From Nocardioides sp. (GTDB taxonomy: Bacteria; Actinomycetota; Actinomycetes; Propionibacteriales; Nocardioidaceae): a DNA stretch of 32,143 nt. Location of the stretch: contig JAICRP010000005.1 in the NCBI GenBank assembly GCA_025966445.1, positions 1 to 32,143 on the forward strand. Reading direction: 5' to 3'. Positions 14,491 through 22,073 of this stretch are shown here, piece by piece. Numbering within the stretch: the first letter of the stretch is position 1; each line of letters opens with the position of its first letter. The position numbers and the translations under genes are program-made. A model generated the notes under the pieces. That model worked only from the letters and a program-made list of their open reading frames with translations, was not told the origin of the DNA and ran no database searches.

Positions 14491-15635
14491 GGGAACTGCA
14501 CCTCCTCCTTGCAGGCGGGAGGCTGGGCGTTGAGCAGCTTCTTCTTGCGCTGGGGAGCGGCCCCGCCGACGTCAGCCACCAGCTCGTACAGGCCGGCCGT
14601 GGCGCGCAGCCTGAGGGGCCAGCCCGGTTGGACGGCCACCAGCTCGTTGCCGTCCAGCCGGAGCTCCGCCACCGGCAAGGGGTCGAGGTTCGCCGGGTTC
14701 ACCGCCACCTCGATGTCGACCTGCGGTGGCGCGTCGAACTGCTGCACGACGACGTCCAGCGGCTTGCCGGTGAGGTCGACGGACTGGTCGGCGCCCCCGG
14801 CCTGCGCCAGCGCCTTCACCCGTGTCGGCAGCACCAGGCTGAGCCGGCTCGAGGAGACGTGCCAGACGGGACAGGTCTCGTCCTTGCCGACGGCGGCGGC
14901 GCCGCGCAGGGCCCAGAGCAGGGCCTGGGTGAAGATGGTCAGGCCCTGCGGGTCCGCGAACGCGTTCTCGCGCGTCGAGGAGGACAGGAAGACTGGTGAG
15001 GCGGCCACCTCGGCCAGTCCGATGTTGCCGGGCTTGAAGGCTCCCTCGAGGGCCTCGAAGCGCCGGACGATCTCGGGCCGCTGACGGCAGGCGTCGGAGA
15101 ACCAGGCCTGGTGGTCGGCGCCGCCGAACTTGCGCATCGCGTCGTGGCATCCGATCACGTCCATGGCGCCGAAGAGCAGGTCTGGCTCGGCGTCGGTGGC
15201 GAAGTCCTCGAGCAGCACGATCGCGCTCCGCGGGCTGAGCTGGATGCCGTGGCCGACCACGAAGACGAGGGCGCGGTCCGCCGGGCTCGCGCAGGCCTCC
15301 ATGAACGCGGTGAACTCGGCCTTGACCGCTGCACGGGTGGCCGGTGCCGGCTGGCCGCCCATCCTGGCGAGCACGTCGGCGTTCAGCGCCTCCCCGTCGA
15401 CGGGGGAGAGCAGCAGCCGCACGTCCTTCAGCGGCGCCTCTGGGCAGCGGTACTCGTTCAGCAGCCAGGCGGTGAGCTCGGAGGCCGAGCGGGCGGCACT
15501 GCTGAGGTTCGCCAGCCCGAGCTCACCGCCCTTGTCGGTCATCTGCGGTCCGTCGAGGAACGGGTAGTGGCTGACGCCGACCACGAACGCGTGCGTCACC
15601 GCGGGTGCGGCCACCCCCTCGACCTCGATGAGCAT
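14487..15635 (-). CDS. Caspase-like cysteine protease (peptidase C14), first gene of operon
   Basis: A 382-residue protein with the caspase-haemoglobinase fold. It begins THAFVVGVSHYPFLDGP (first strand). The catalytic His is in LVFVVGHGIQLSP (His129) and the catalytic Cys in WFSDACRQRP (Cys183). The catalytic domain ends near residue 265. A C-terminal strand-rich region (about 300-365, containing AGLYELVADVGG) resembles the N-terminus of the next protein. The ATG is preceded by GGGAGG at good spacing. There is no signal peptide, so it should be cytoplasmic. Bacterial caspase-like proteases often cut a partner in stress or defence responses. Its two coupled partners are an unknown protein and an MBL hydrolase. 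Confidence 0.87.
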   Translation of the reverse strand: MLIEVEGVAAPAVTHAFVVGVSHYPFLDGPQMTDKGGELGLANLSSAARSASELTAWLLNEYRCPEAPLKDVRLLLSPVDGEALNADVLARMGGQPAPATRAAVKAEFTAFMEACASPADRALVFVVGHGIQLSPRSAIVLLEDFATDAEPDLLFGAMDVIGCHDAMRKFGGADHQAWFSDACRQRPEIVRRFEALEGAFKPGNIGLAEVAASPVFLSSSTRENAFADPQGLTIFTQALLWALRGAAAVGKDETCPVWHVSSSRLSLVLPTRVKALAQAGGADQSVDLTGKPLDVVVQQFDAPPQVDIEVAVNPANLDPLPVAELRLDGNELVAVQPGWPLRLRATAGLYELVADVGGAAPQRKKKLLNAQPPACKEEVQFP

Positions 15636-15721
15636 CGCGCCTCCCGTGCGCCCCGGCTGCCCCTCGATCGTAGGAAGGTCTCCGCGTCAGCGATATGGCC
15701 CTTCCGGATCATGTGCCCCTC

Positions 15722-15786
15722 GGATAGTCCGTGACGTAACCGTGGTCGATCGGGCCGAGTGACGACAGTTACGTCACGGACTATCC
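15722..15786. repeat. Perfect 19-bp inverted repeat with 27-base spacer
   Basis: GGATAGTCCGTGACGTAAC (15722-15740) is exactly repeated in inverse at 15768-15786. The right arm holds the stop codon of the SRPBCC gene. The left arm ends 86 bases upstream of the caspase ATG. As RNA it would form a long hairpin suited to end the SRPBCC transcript. As DNA it could be a looped operator or the ends of a very small element. The arms are less GC-rich than the surroundings. The pairing is certain; the role is open. Confidence 0.75.
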
Positions 15787-16329
15787 CGAGGTGACGCGTT
15801 CCCGGAGGCCGTGGGCGAGACCGAGGAGGGAGAGGAGGTCGAGGGCACCACCGACCCGCTCGGCCAGCCGCTCGTGCTTCACCGGGCCGAGCCGGACCCG
15901 GGACTGCACCCTGGTGCCCGCCCGGCCCTCGCGGGCGAGCACGAGGGCCCAGGTCAACGAGACCGAGCCACGCCGCGAGGCGTGCAGCAGGTAGCGGTGG
16001 CGGTCCTGGGCGACCAGGGTCAGTGTCGCCTCGCGGCCGCCCCAGTCGGGGACGGTGTCGCCCACGGCGAGGTGCTGGAGCTCCGGGACCACGCGGCGTA
16101 CGGCGCGACGTGCGGGCGGCAGGTACCTCTCGACCGAGCGGGGCAGGTACCAGCCACCGCGGTGCTTGCCGAGCTGGACCAACCAGGGCCAGACCTGGTC
16201 GGGCGGCGCAGGCAGGGTGAAGGCGCGGTCCAGCTGGACCGCCTCGGAGACCAGCTCGTCGCCGGGCAACGGACGCGCACGCTCAGCCGAGGTCGGCGCG
16301 ACGACGGCGAACCGGGCACTCACGCGCAC
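15781..16329 (-). CDS. SRPBCC (START-like) fold protein
   Basis: A 182-residue protein. The segment AVQLDRAFTLPAPPDQVWPWLVQLGKHRGGWYLPRSVERYL is the strand-helix-helix opening typical of actinobacterial SRPBCC proteins, where PxxVWPWLxQ is diagnostic. Later strands (GDTVPDWGG, ATLTLVAQDRHRYLLHA, SVSLTWALVLA, GTRVQSRVRLG) complete the hydrophobic-cavity fold, and the C-terminal helix ends the chain. Members bind or modify hydrophobic small molecules; most are uncharacterised. GTG codons at 16329 and 16323 are both possible starts; neither has a clear ribosome binding site. It lies 29 bases downstream of the flavoprotein fusion and could be its operon partner. Its stop is inside the 19-bp inverted repeat. 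Confidence 0.82.
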   Translation of the reverse strand: MRVSARFAVVAPTSAERARPLPGDELVSEAVQLDRAFTLPAPPDQVWPWLVQLGKHRGGWYLPRSVERYLPPARRAVRRVVPELQHLAVGDTVPDWGGREATLTLVAQDRHRYLLHASRRGSVSLTWALVLAREGRAGTRVQSRVRLGPVKHERLAERVGGALDLLSLLGLAHGLRERVTSG

Positions 16330-16358
16330 ACTGTCGCACCAGCCGCGCGCGGGGTCGA

Positions 16359-19034
16359 TCAGGTCGCGGTGCCACTCCCGTCGACGGTCGCCGGCATCAG
16401 GGCCGCCCGGCGGCGGGCGTCGAGCGGGGACGTCCGGCGGCTGAGCCGCTGGTCGAGCACCTCGGCGGCGCGCTCACCCTGGCCCGAGCGGGCCAGCGCG
16501 TACACCAGCGTGTCCTCCAGCACCTCGCGCTGAGCGGCGCTGCCGCCGAGCACCCCCGTGCGGGGCAGCAGGGTGGTGAGCCGGTCGGCCGCGTCGGCGA
16601 ACTCACCCTCGACGACCTGCTGGAGCGCCCCGCACAGCGGTGCGACGACGTCGCGGAACGCCGGGTCGTGGTGGGCGTGTGCGATGGTGCGCAGCGCCGC
16701 GAGGCCGACCTCGTCGCCCTCGGTCGCCAGGCCCAGGGCGGAGTGCATGGCGGCGAACGCGGTGGGCGGGTTGAGCAGCCACCCGTCGGGAGCCGAGGCG
16801 CAGACCGCCTCGCTGGGCAGGGGGCCCTCCCACGTGCCGGTCACGTGGCAGCGCCAGAGCAGCGCACCGCTGTCGACCAGGGCCCGGGAGCCGGTGACGA
16901 GCGGCGGGGCCAGCTCGCGCTCGTAGCGTCGGCGCACCGCGTCGACGTCGCACTGCATGAGCTCGTGCAGGGCCGCGTGCCACGAGAAGTGCGAGCGGTG
17001 GTTGGCCTCCGGCCCGCGGCTGCGGATCCAGCCGTCGAGCCAGGCGAGACCCTCGGTGTGCTGTCCTGTCTCGTAGTACACGTGGGCGCGGGCGTGCACG
17101 GCGTGGCCGGACGCGGGCTCGACCGAGAGGGCGTACGACGCCAGCTCCTCGGCCTCGCCCCAGCGCTCCTGGTCCTGGCGGACGAACGCCAGCTGGCCGG
17201 CGTACCACCAGTCGTCGCCGTAGGTGCGCCCCAGACCCTCGACGAGCTGGGCGGTCTGGCGGCCGGACGTGAGCCCGCCGAACGCGACGGTGGGGACGGC
17301 GACGCTGACGGCCAGGGCGTCACGAGGGAACAGGCGGATGTGGCGGAGCAGCGCGGCGGCCCCGGTCTCCTCGTCGCTGCGCAACCGGGTGGTCACGGCG
17401 TCGAGGAAGCTCACCTCGCGGTCGTCGAGGTGACGGTCCGCCGCAGCGGCGTGCGCGGCCTGCAGGGCCTGACGCCACGAGCCGACGGCCCCCCACTCGT
17501 GGCCGAGCAGGGCCAGGGCCGCGTGGGCCTGGGCGAAGCCGGGGTCGGCGGCGACGGCCGCCTCGAGCCCCGACTCGACGCCGTCCTGCAGGCAGAGCAG
17601 CCGGCCGAGTGCGCGGTTGTACGCCGTCGCGGCCTTGCGGTTGGTCGTGAGGGTCAGGCCGTAGAGGTCCCCCGGCCGACGACGGGTCTCGCCGTGCAGG
17701 GCTCGTGCCACCGACCGGGCCACGTCGTACGCCTGCTCGCGGATCTCCGGCATCGCCGTCGTCTCCCACAGGTTGCCGCGGCGCAGCGTGCCGATCGCGT
17801 AGAACGGGATGGTCGGGGGAAGCACCCCGAGGACGCGGCCGTCGTCGGCCGTGTCGATGCCCAGGCCGGACGGGCCGGGGCGGACGAGGCCGGTCTGGTT
17901 CAGCGCGGCCAGCAGCGGGTCCTTGGCCGAGGCACCTGTGGGCCCGGTGCAGTTGACGACGCCGGCGACGGCCAGCTCGGTGCCGTCGCTGAGGGTGACG
18001 GCGACGCCGTCGTCGGTCGGTCTCGCCGCCGCGACCGTGCCCGTGTGGCGGGTCCAGCGCCCCGAGGCGTCGATGGCCTCGAGGCGCTCGGCGGTGATGG
18101 GAGGCATCCGGTGGCGGCGTGCGTCCCAGGCCCGGGCGTCGTCGGCGAGGAAGGTACGGCGGTCGTCGTCGGAGAGGCCCCGCCAGAGCTGGGCGGTGAC
18201 GGGGCGCAGCCCGTCGATGGCGGCCCGCCAGTCACCGGTCTCGGCCACGGTCCGCTCGACGTGCGTGACGACGGCGGACCGGAGGTCGTCGAGGGTGTGC
18301 AGCCGGGTGATGCCGGGCGGCGGTGGCACGGGCGGTGTCGTCGGGAGCACGTGGTGAGCCGGCACCACGTCGTGGCGCGAGACCGTGTGCAGCGTGCGGC
18401 CGGGGCGGTCCGCGGCGATCGCGACGTCGACCATCGTCAGTCCGGTGCCGACGAGGAGCAGGTCGCCTTCGGGGAGCTCGTCGGTCCACGGGTCGAGGAG
18501 CCGGCCCGAGGCGGCCAGCTCCTCGGGCGCCCAGTCGGTCCCGGCCTTGGCACCGGGGGCGAGCCCGGCGGCGCGGGCGACGATCGTGGCGCCGTTGGTG
18601 GTGCCGTCGTCGAGGCGCACCACCAGCCGGTCGCCGCGGCGGTCGACGCCGACGACGGACGCCTGGCGGCGGACGAGGCGCGCGTTGGCGGGGTACTCGG
18701 CCGCCGCGCGGAGCAGGCTCTCGATGTAGTCGCCGTAGACGCGGCGGGGGACGAAGTCCTGCGGCTGCGCCTGAGGGTCGTGGTGCTGGCGGACCCAGCG
18801 GTAGAAGTGCTCCGGGTCGCGGGGGAACGCGCTCATGCCGCTCGCCGGGACGTTGAGCAGGTGGCGGTCGTCGGCGGTGGAGTACGCCGTGCCGCGGCCG
18901 GTGCGGGGGGAGGGGTCGACGAGCTCGACCCGGAAGCGCGAGGAGAGTCCCGTGACCAGGTGCGAGGCGGTCAGCGCACCACCGGCGCCCGCGCCGATCA
19001 CCACCACGCAGCAGTCGCCCTCGCCACCGTGCAT
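16359..19034 (-). CDS. FAD/NAD(P)-binding oxidoreductase fused to TTC38-like repeat domain
   Basis: A 891-residue protein. Residues 1 to about 470 are an FAD/NAD(P)-binding domain. The Rossmann motif VVVIGAGAGGALTASHL is followed by GRGTAYSTADDRHLLNVPASGMSAFP, as in the NAD_binding_9 (HI0933/FAD-NAD(P)) group. A second nucleotide motif LLLVGTGLTMVDVAIAA and a VVNCTGPTG strand are present. From about 475 onward comes a helical repeat region resembling the TTC38 family: KAATAYNRALGRLLCLQDGV, then PASGHAVHARAHVYYETGQHTEGLAWLDGW and HFSWHAALHEL. Each part is complete and the frame is unbroken, so this is a genuine fusion. The ATG at 19034 is preferred because GGGGTGGGG precedes it; a GTG at 19043 has its AAGG too close. 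Substrate unknown. Confidence 0.87.
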   Translation of the reverse strand: MHGGEGDCCVVVIGAGAGGALTASHLVTGLSSRFRVELVDPSPRTGRGTAYSTADDRHLLNVPASGMSAFPRDPEHFYRWVRQHHDPQAQPQDFVPRRVYGDYIESLLRAAAEYPANARLVRRQASVVGVDRRGDRLVVRLDDGTTNGATIVARAAGLAPGAKAGTDWAPEELAASGRLLDPWTDELPEGDLLLVGTGLTMVDVAIAADRPGRTLHTVSRHDVVPAHHVLPTTPPVPPPPGITRLHTLDDLRSAVVTHVERTVAETGDWRAAIDGLRPVTAQLWRGLSDDDRRTFLADDARAWDARRHRMPPITAERLEAIDASGRWTRHTGTVAAARPTDDGVAVTLSDGTELAVAGVVNCTGPTGASAKDPLLAALNQTGLVRPGPSGLGIDTADDGRVLGVLPPTIPFYAIGTLRRGNLWETTAMPEIREQAYDVARSVARALHGETRRRPGDLYGLTLTTNRKAATAYNRALGRLLCLQDGVESGLEAAVAADPGFAQAHAALALLGHEWGAVGSWRQALQAAHAAAADRHLDDREVSFLDAVTTRLRSDEETGAAALLRHIRLFPRDALAVSVAVPTVAFGGLTSGRQTAQLVEGLGRTYGDDWWYAGQLAFVRQDQERWGEAEELASYALSVEPASGHAVHARAHVYYETGQHTEGLAWLDGWIRSRGPEANHRSHFSWHAALHELMQCDVDAVRRRYERELAPPLVTGSRALVDSGALLWRCHVTGTWEGPLPSEAVCASAPDGWLLNPPTAFAAMHSALGLATEGDEVGLAALRTIAHAHHDPAFRDVVAPLCGALQQVVEGEFADAADRLTTLLPRTGVLGGSAAQREVLEDTLVYALARSGQGERAAEVLDQRLSRRTSPLDARRRAALMPATVDGSGTAT

Positions 19035-19049
19035 CGACCCCACCCCTTA

Positions 19050-19072
19050 AAGTCCACTGATTCAGGTGACTT
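19050..19072. promoter_or_regulatory. 23-bp dyad, probable operator upstream of the flavoprotein fusion
   Basis: AAGTC-CA-CTGA-T-TCAG-GT-GACTT is symmetric about the central T at 19061: nine of eleven pairs match. It begins 16 bases upstream of the ATG of the minus-strand flavoprotein gene, in the region divergent from the transglycosylase, and is AT-rich for this genome. The form fits a dimeric repressor such as TetR, MarR or GntR. No regulator gene is adjacent. Confidence 0.55.
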
Positions 19073-19280
19073 AAACTATCAAACCCCGGGGGGTCGGGGA
19101 CGAATCCTCGAGGGCGGGTCGGGCGTCGTACGGGGTAACGATGCGGTCGCAGTGTCTCTCCGGGCACTGACGTATCGGCAGGACCAGGGCAGACTCCTGG
19201 TGATCGGGCGGGAAGTGAGAGGTAGCGTGTTGGCCAGCGACTCGGGCGGTCGCGAACGCGGCGACTTCGGGGGGAGACCG

Positions 19281-20795
19281 GTGACACCAACGAGCAGGCG
19301 TCTGGGGCGGGGGCCCGCCCTCCGGCGACTCTGCCTGGTCGCCGTCCTGGCGCCCCTGTCGGTGATCGCCACCGCGGGGCTGGTGCGCCCCGACGCGAGC
19401 ACGCCCGGGCGTTCGGTGCTCTCCTTCCCGGCGGCGTCCGCCGCCGACCCCGTCATCCCCGACGTCCCCGAGCTCTCCGGTGCGGTCGAGGCGCCGGCGT
19501 CGGTGTCCGAGGACCCGCGCCGCGACTCGGCCGGTCTCGGCGTCCTGGCCGACGCCCGGGGGACCGCGTCCGTGGAGCCGGTGCCGAGCCGCGCCCTGAC
19601 GGCCTACCAGCGGGCCGAGACCGTGATGCGCCAGGCCGACCCCTCCTGCCACCTGACCTGGCAGCTGATCGCGGCGATCGGCCAGGTCGAGAGCAACCAC
19701 GGCCGGTTCGGCGGGGCCCTGATGACCGCCGACGGCGTCGTGCACCCGGCGATCCTCGGCCCGCGGCTCACCGGACGCGGCGCCACGTCGCGCATCGGCG
19801 ACACCGACGCCGGCATGCTCGACGGTGACCAGCGCTTCGACCGCGCTGTCGGCCCGATGCAGTTCATCCCGTCGACCTGGACGGTCGTCGGCGTGGACGC
19901 GGACGGTGACGGGCGGCGCGACCCTCAGGACATCGACGACGCGAGCCTCGCCACGGCGGTGTACCTCTGCAGCGGCAGCGACGACCTGGCGACGCGAGCG
20001 GGCCAGCGCGCGTCCGTGTTCCGTTACAACCACAGCAAGGCGTACGTCGACCTGGTGATCGGCATCATGGCGGGTTACCTCCACGCCGACCCGGCCATGT
20101 TCCGGCTGATCGGCGCGTTCGGCACCGGCGTGCTCGACCCGAAGGCCTACCCCTACCCGACCGGTGGAGGCGGTGGCCCGGTCCCCGGCCAGCCGGAGCC
20201 GACCTTCGAGGTGGTCGATCCCACCTCCGGCCCGACGTCCGGCCCGACCTCGGGGCCCACCGGCAAGCCGAGCGACCAGCCCACGACCAAGCCGACGGCG
20301 ACGGTGACCGAGACGGCGACCCCGGCCCCGTCGGCGAAGCCGACACCCTCGGCCACCGCGACGCCGACGGCCGCTGTTCCGACGACCGCCGCACCCACCC
20401 CGTCGGCCGCACCCACCGACGTACCTTCGAGCCCGGCCCCCACGCCGACCGAGACCGCGCCCACGGACTCCGGGACCCCGACCGCGACGGCCGAACCCAC
20501 GGACGGGCCGACCGATGGGCCGACCGATGGGCCGACCGATGGGCCGACCGATGGGCCGACCGATCCGGGCGACGGCGGCACCGAGATCCCGCAGGCCGTC
20601 CTCGATGCGTACGCCGCGTGCGTCACCGCCGGCGTCGACCCTGTCGACCTGGTCGGCATGACCGCCTGCCTGGTGGAGGCGACCGGCCTCGCGGCCGACG
20701 ACCCGATCCTGGTGGCCGTGCTGGCCAACCCACCCGTCACCCCGCCCGCCCCCACCGAGAGCCAGCCGCAGGCGCGTCGTCGTCGCCGACGCTGA
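19281..20795 (+). CDS. Secreted lytic transglycosylase (MltB/SLT-2 type) with low-complexity tail
   Basis: A 504-residue protein starting at a GTG with GGGGGGAG at ideal spacing; the frame is open far upstream but only as antisense to the flavoprotein gene. A signal sequence (basic RRLGRGPALRR, then a hydrophobic core to about residue 35) precedes the catalytic domain (about 105-270). WQLIAAIGQVESNHGRFGG has the catalytic Glu137; AVGPMQFIPSTW and VDADGDGRRDPQDIDDASLATAVYLC are typical of actinobacterial murein transglycosylases. It cleaves the MurNAc-GlcNAc bond, forming anhydro ends. Residues about 290-430 are Pro/Thr/Ala rich with TSGP and TDGP repeats, probably cell-wall spanning. A short helical region with two Cys follows, then a terminal run of six Arg. 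Confidence 0.9.
   Translation: MTPTSRRLGRGPALRRLCLVAVLAPLSVIATAGLVRPDASTPGRSVLSFPAASAADPVIPDVPELSGAVEAPASVSEDPRRDSAGLGVLADARGTASVEPVPSRALTAYQRAETVMRQADPSCHLTWQLIAAIGQVESNHGRFGGALMTADGVVHPAILGPRLTGRGATSRIGDTDAGMLDGDQRFDRAVGPMQFIPSTWTVVGVDADGDGRRDPQDIDDASLATAVYLCSGSDDLATRAGQRASVFRYNHSKAYVDLVIGIMAGYLHADPAMFRLIGAFGTGVLDPKAYPYPTGGGGGPVPGQPEPTFEVVDPTSGPTSGPTSGPTGKPSDQPTTKPTATVTETATPAPSAKPTPSATATPTAAVPTTAAPTPSAAPTDVPSSPAPTPTETAPTDSGTPTATAEPTDGPTDGPTDGPTDGPTDGPTDPGDGGTEIPQAVLDAYAACVTAGVDPVDLVGMTACLVEATGLAADDPILVAVLANPPVTPPAPTESQPQARRRRRR
20505..20564 (+). repeat. Five perfect 12-bp tandem repeats in the transglycosylase gene
   Basis: GGGCCGACCGAT occurs five times without a mismatch and encodes Gly-Pro-Thr-Asp units. 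The unit is a multiple of three, so copy-number change keeps the frame. The identity at DNA level, including wobble bases, points to recent slippage or expansion. Confidence 0.93.
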
Positions 20796-20815
20796 GTGAC
20801 CCGAGCGCGACGGGC

Positions 20816-22066
20816 TCAGCCGCCGAGCATCACTCCGACGGGACTGCGGACGAAGCCGGGGAACACTGCGGCGGGGCTGGCGCCGAACCGGCTGACGACG
20901 ATCTCCGACAGCACGCTGCGGTAGTCCGTGGTCACGAGCAGGTCGCCGTCGAGGGTGTTGGAGAGGCCGGGCCACGTGCCGTAGTACGTGCCGCCCTTGA
21001 CGCCGGCACCGGCGAGGAACATCACGTTGCCGTAGCCGTGGTCAGTGCCGCCGCTGGCGTTCTCCTGCACGCGGCGGCCGAACTCGCTGATGGTGACGAC
21101 GGTGACCCGGTCGGCCCAGGGGCCGAGGTCGGTGAGGAAGGCGGCGAGCGAGCGGGCCAGGTCGCCGGCGTTCTGGACGAGGAGTCCCCACTCGACGGTG
21201 CCGATGTCGGTGTGCATGTCCCAGTCGCCCTGGTCGACGGTGAGCACGGCGACGCCGACGTCGCCCTTGATCACGCGCGCGACCTCACCGAGGGCGCGGC
21301 CGAGGTCGGACCCCGGGTACTCGGCGCCGTTGGCCGGTTCGTCGGGCGTGTCCTTGACGGGCTGGAAGCCGGCGACCGCACCGAACGTCGACTTCATCGC
21401 CCGGCCGAGCCCGGAGGTGTTGCCGTCCCAGAGCGCGTGCAGCGCCCGGACGCGACGATGCTCGGTGTCCCAGTCGTCGTCGCCCGCGATGGCCACGCCG
21501 CCGACGCTGGGGGCCGACATCACCGGCTGGGGACCGTAGAGAGAGGTGGGCGGAACGCCGCCGGCGAGGTTCAGGCCCTGGAGCGGGTTGGCGTCGGCGT
21601 CGGTGCCGACGAGGCGGTTGAGCCAGCCGGAGCGCACCGACGAGCCGGGGGCGGCGTCCTCGACCTCCTCCATCGCGGCGAAGTGCGAACGGTTCGGCGC
21701 CGGCAGGCCGGTCGCGTGCACCGCGGCCATCTTGCCCGCGGTCCAGAACGGCAGCAGCGGCTCGAGCTCCGGGTGCAGCCCGAACATGCCGTCCTTGGCC
21801 AGCAACGTCTCGGAGGGGACGGCGATGTTGGGGCGCGCGGCGTAGTACGCCGGGTCGGCGTGCGGCACGACGAGGCTGAGGCCGTCGCACGCACCGCGCA
21901 GCGACAGCACCACGAGCACCGAGGGCGCGGAGGCGGCCGAGGCCGGCGATGCGGTGACGACGGCGGAGCCGAAGACGGTCGTCGAGGCGCCCACGGCGAG
22001 GGCGCCGCGGAACAGCCCGCGACGGCTCAGCGTCGCGAACTCGGGACAGCAGTCCTGCTGGGTCAT
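20816..22066 (-). CDS. DUF1501 protein with Tat-type signal
   Basis: A 416-residue protein. The N-terminus LSRRGLFRGALAVGASTTVFGSAVVTASPASAASA is a twin-arginine signal with a likely cut after Ala-Ser-Ala. The mature part begins VLVVLSLRGACDGLSLVVPHADPAYY and contains WDMHTDIG and VVTISEFGRRVQENASGGTDHGYGNVMFLAG, the hallmark blocks of DUF1501. This family is related to the alkaline phosphatase/sulfatase fold. The His-rich TDHG block may bind metal. Function not established. It lies 7 bp after the DUF1800 gene; the two families are nearly always paired and are presumably exported to work together. It converges on the transglycosylase gene. Confidence 0.93.
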   Translation of the reverse strand: MTQQDCCPEFATLSRRGLFRGALAVGASTTVFGSAVVTASPASAASAPSVLVVLSLRGACDGLSLVVPHADPAYYAARPNIAVPSETLLAKDGMFGLHPELEPLLPFWTAGKMAAVHATGLPAPNRSHFAAMEEVEDAAPGSSVRSGWLNRLVGTDADANPLQGLNLAGGVPPTSLYGPQPVMSAPSVGGVAIAGDDDWDTEHRRVRALHALWDGNTSGLGRAMKSTFGAVAGFQPVKDTPDEPANGAEYPGSDLGRALGEVARVIKGDVGVAVLTVDQGDWDMHTDIGTVEWGLLVQNAGDLARSLAAFLTDLGPWADRVTVVTISEFGRRVQENASGGTDHGYGNVMFLAGAGVKGGTYYGTWPGLSNTLDGDLLVTTDYRSVLSEIVVSRFGASPAAVFPGFVRSPVGVMLGG

Positions 22067-22073
22067 CGTCTCG

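Noticed and set aside
16668-19280. Very long plus-strand open frame running into the transglycosylase gene
   Set aside because: It is antisense to the flavoprotein-TTC38 gene and stays open only because of high GC. The transglycosylase begins at the GTG at 19281, which has a ribosome binding site and a signal sequence.
20505-20564. Possible CRISPR-like array
   Set aside because: The 12-bp units are directly adjacent with no spacers and lie within a coding frame.
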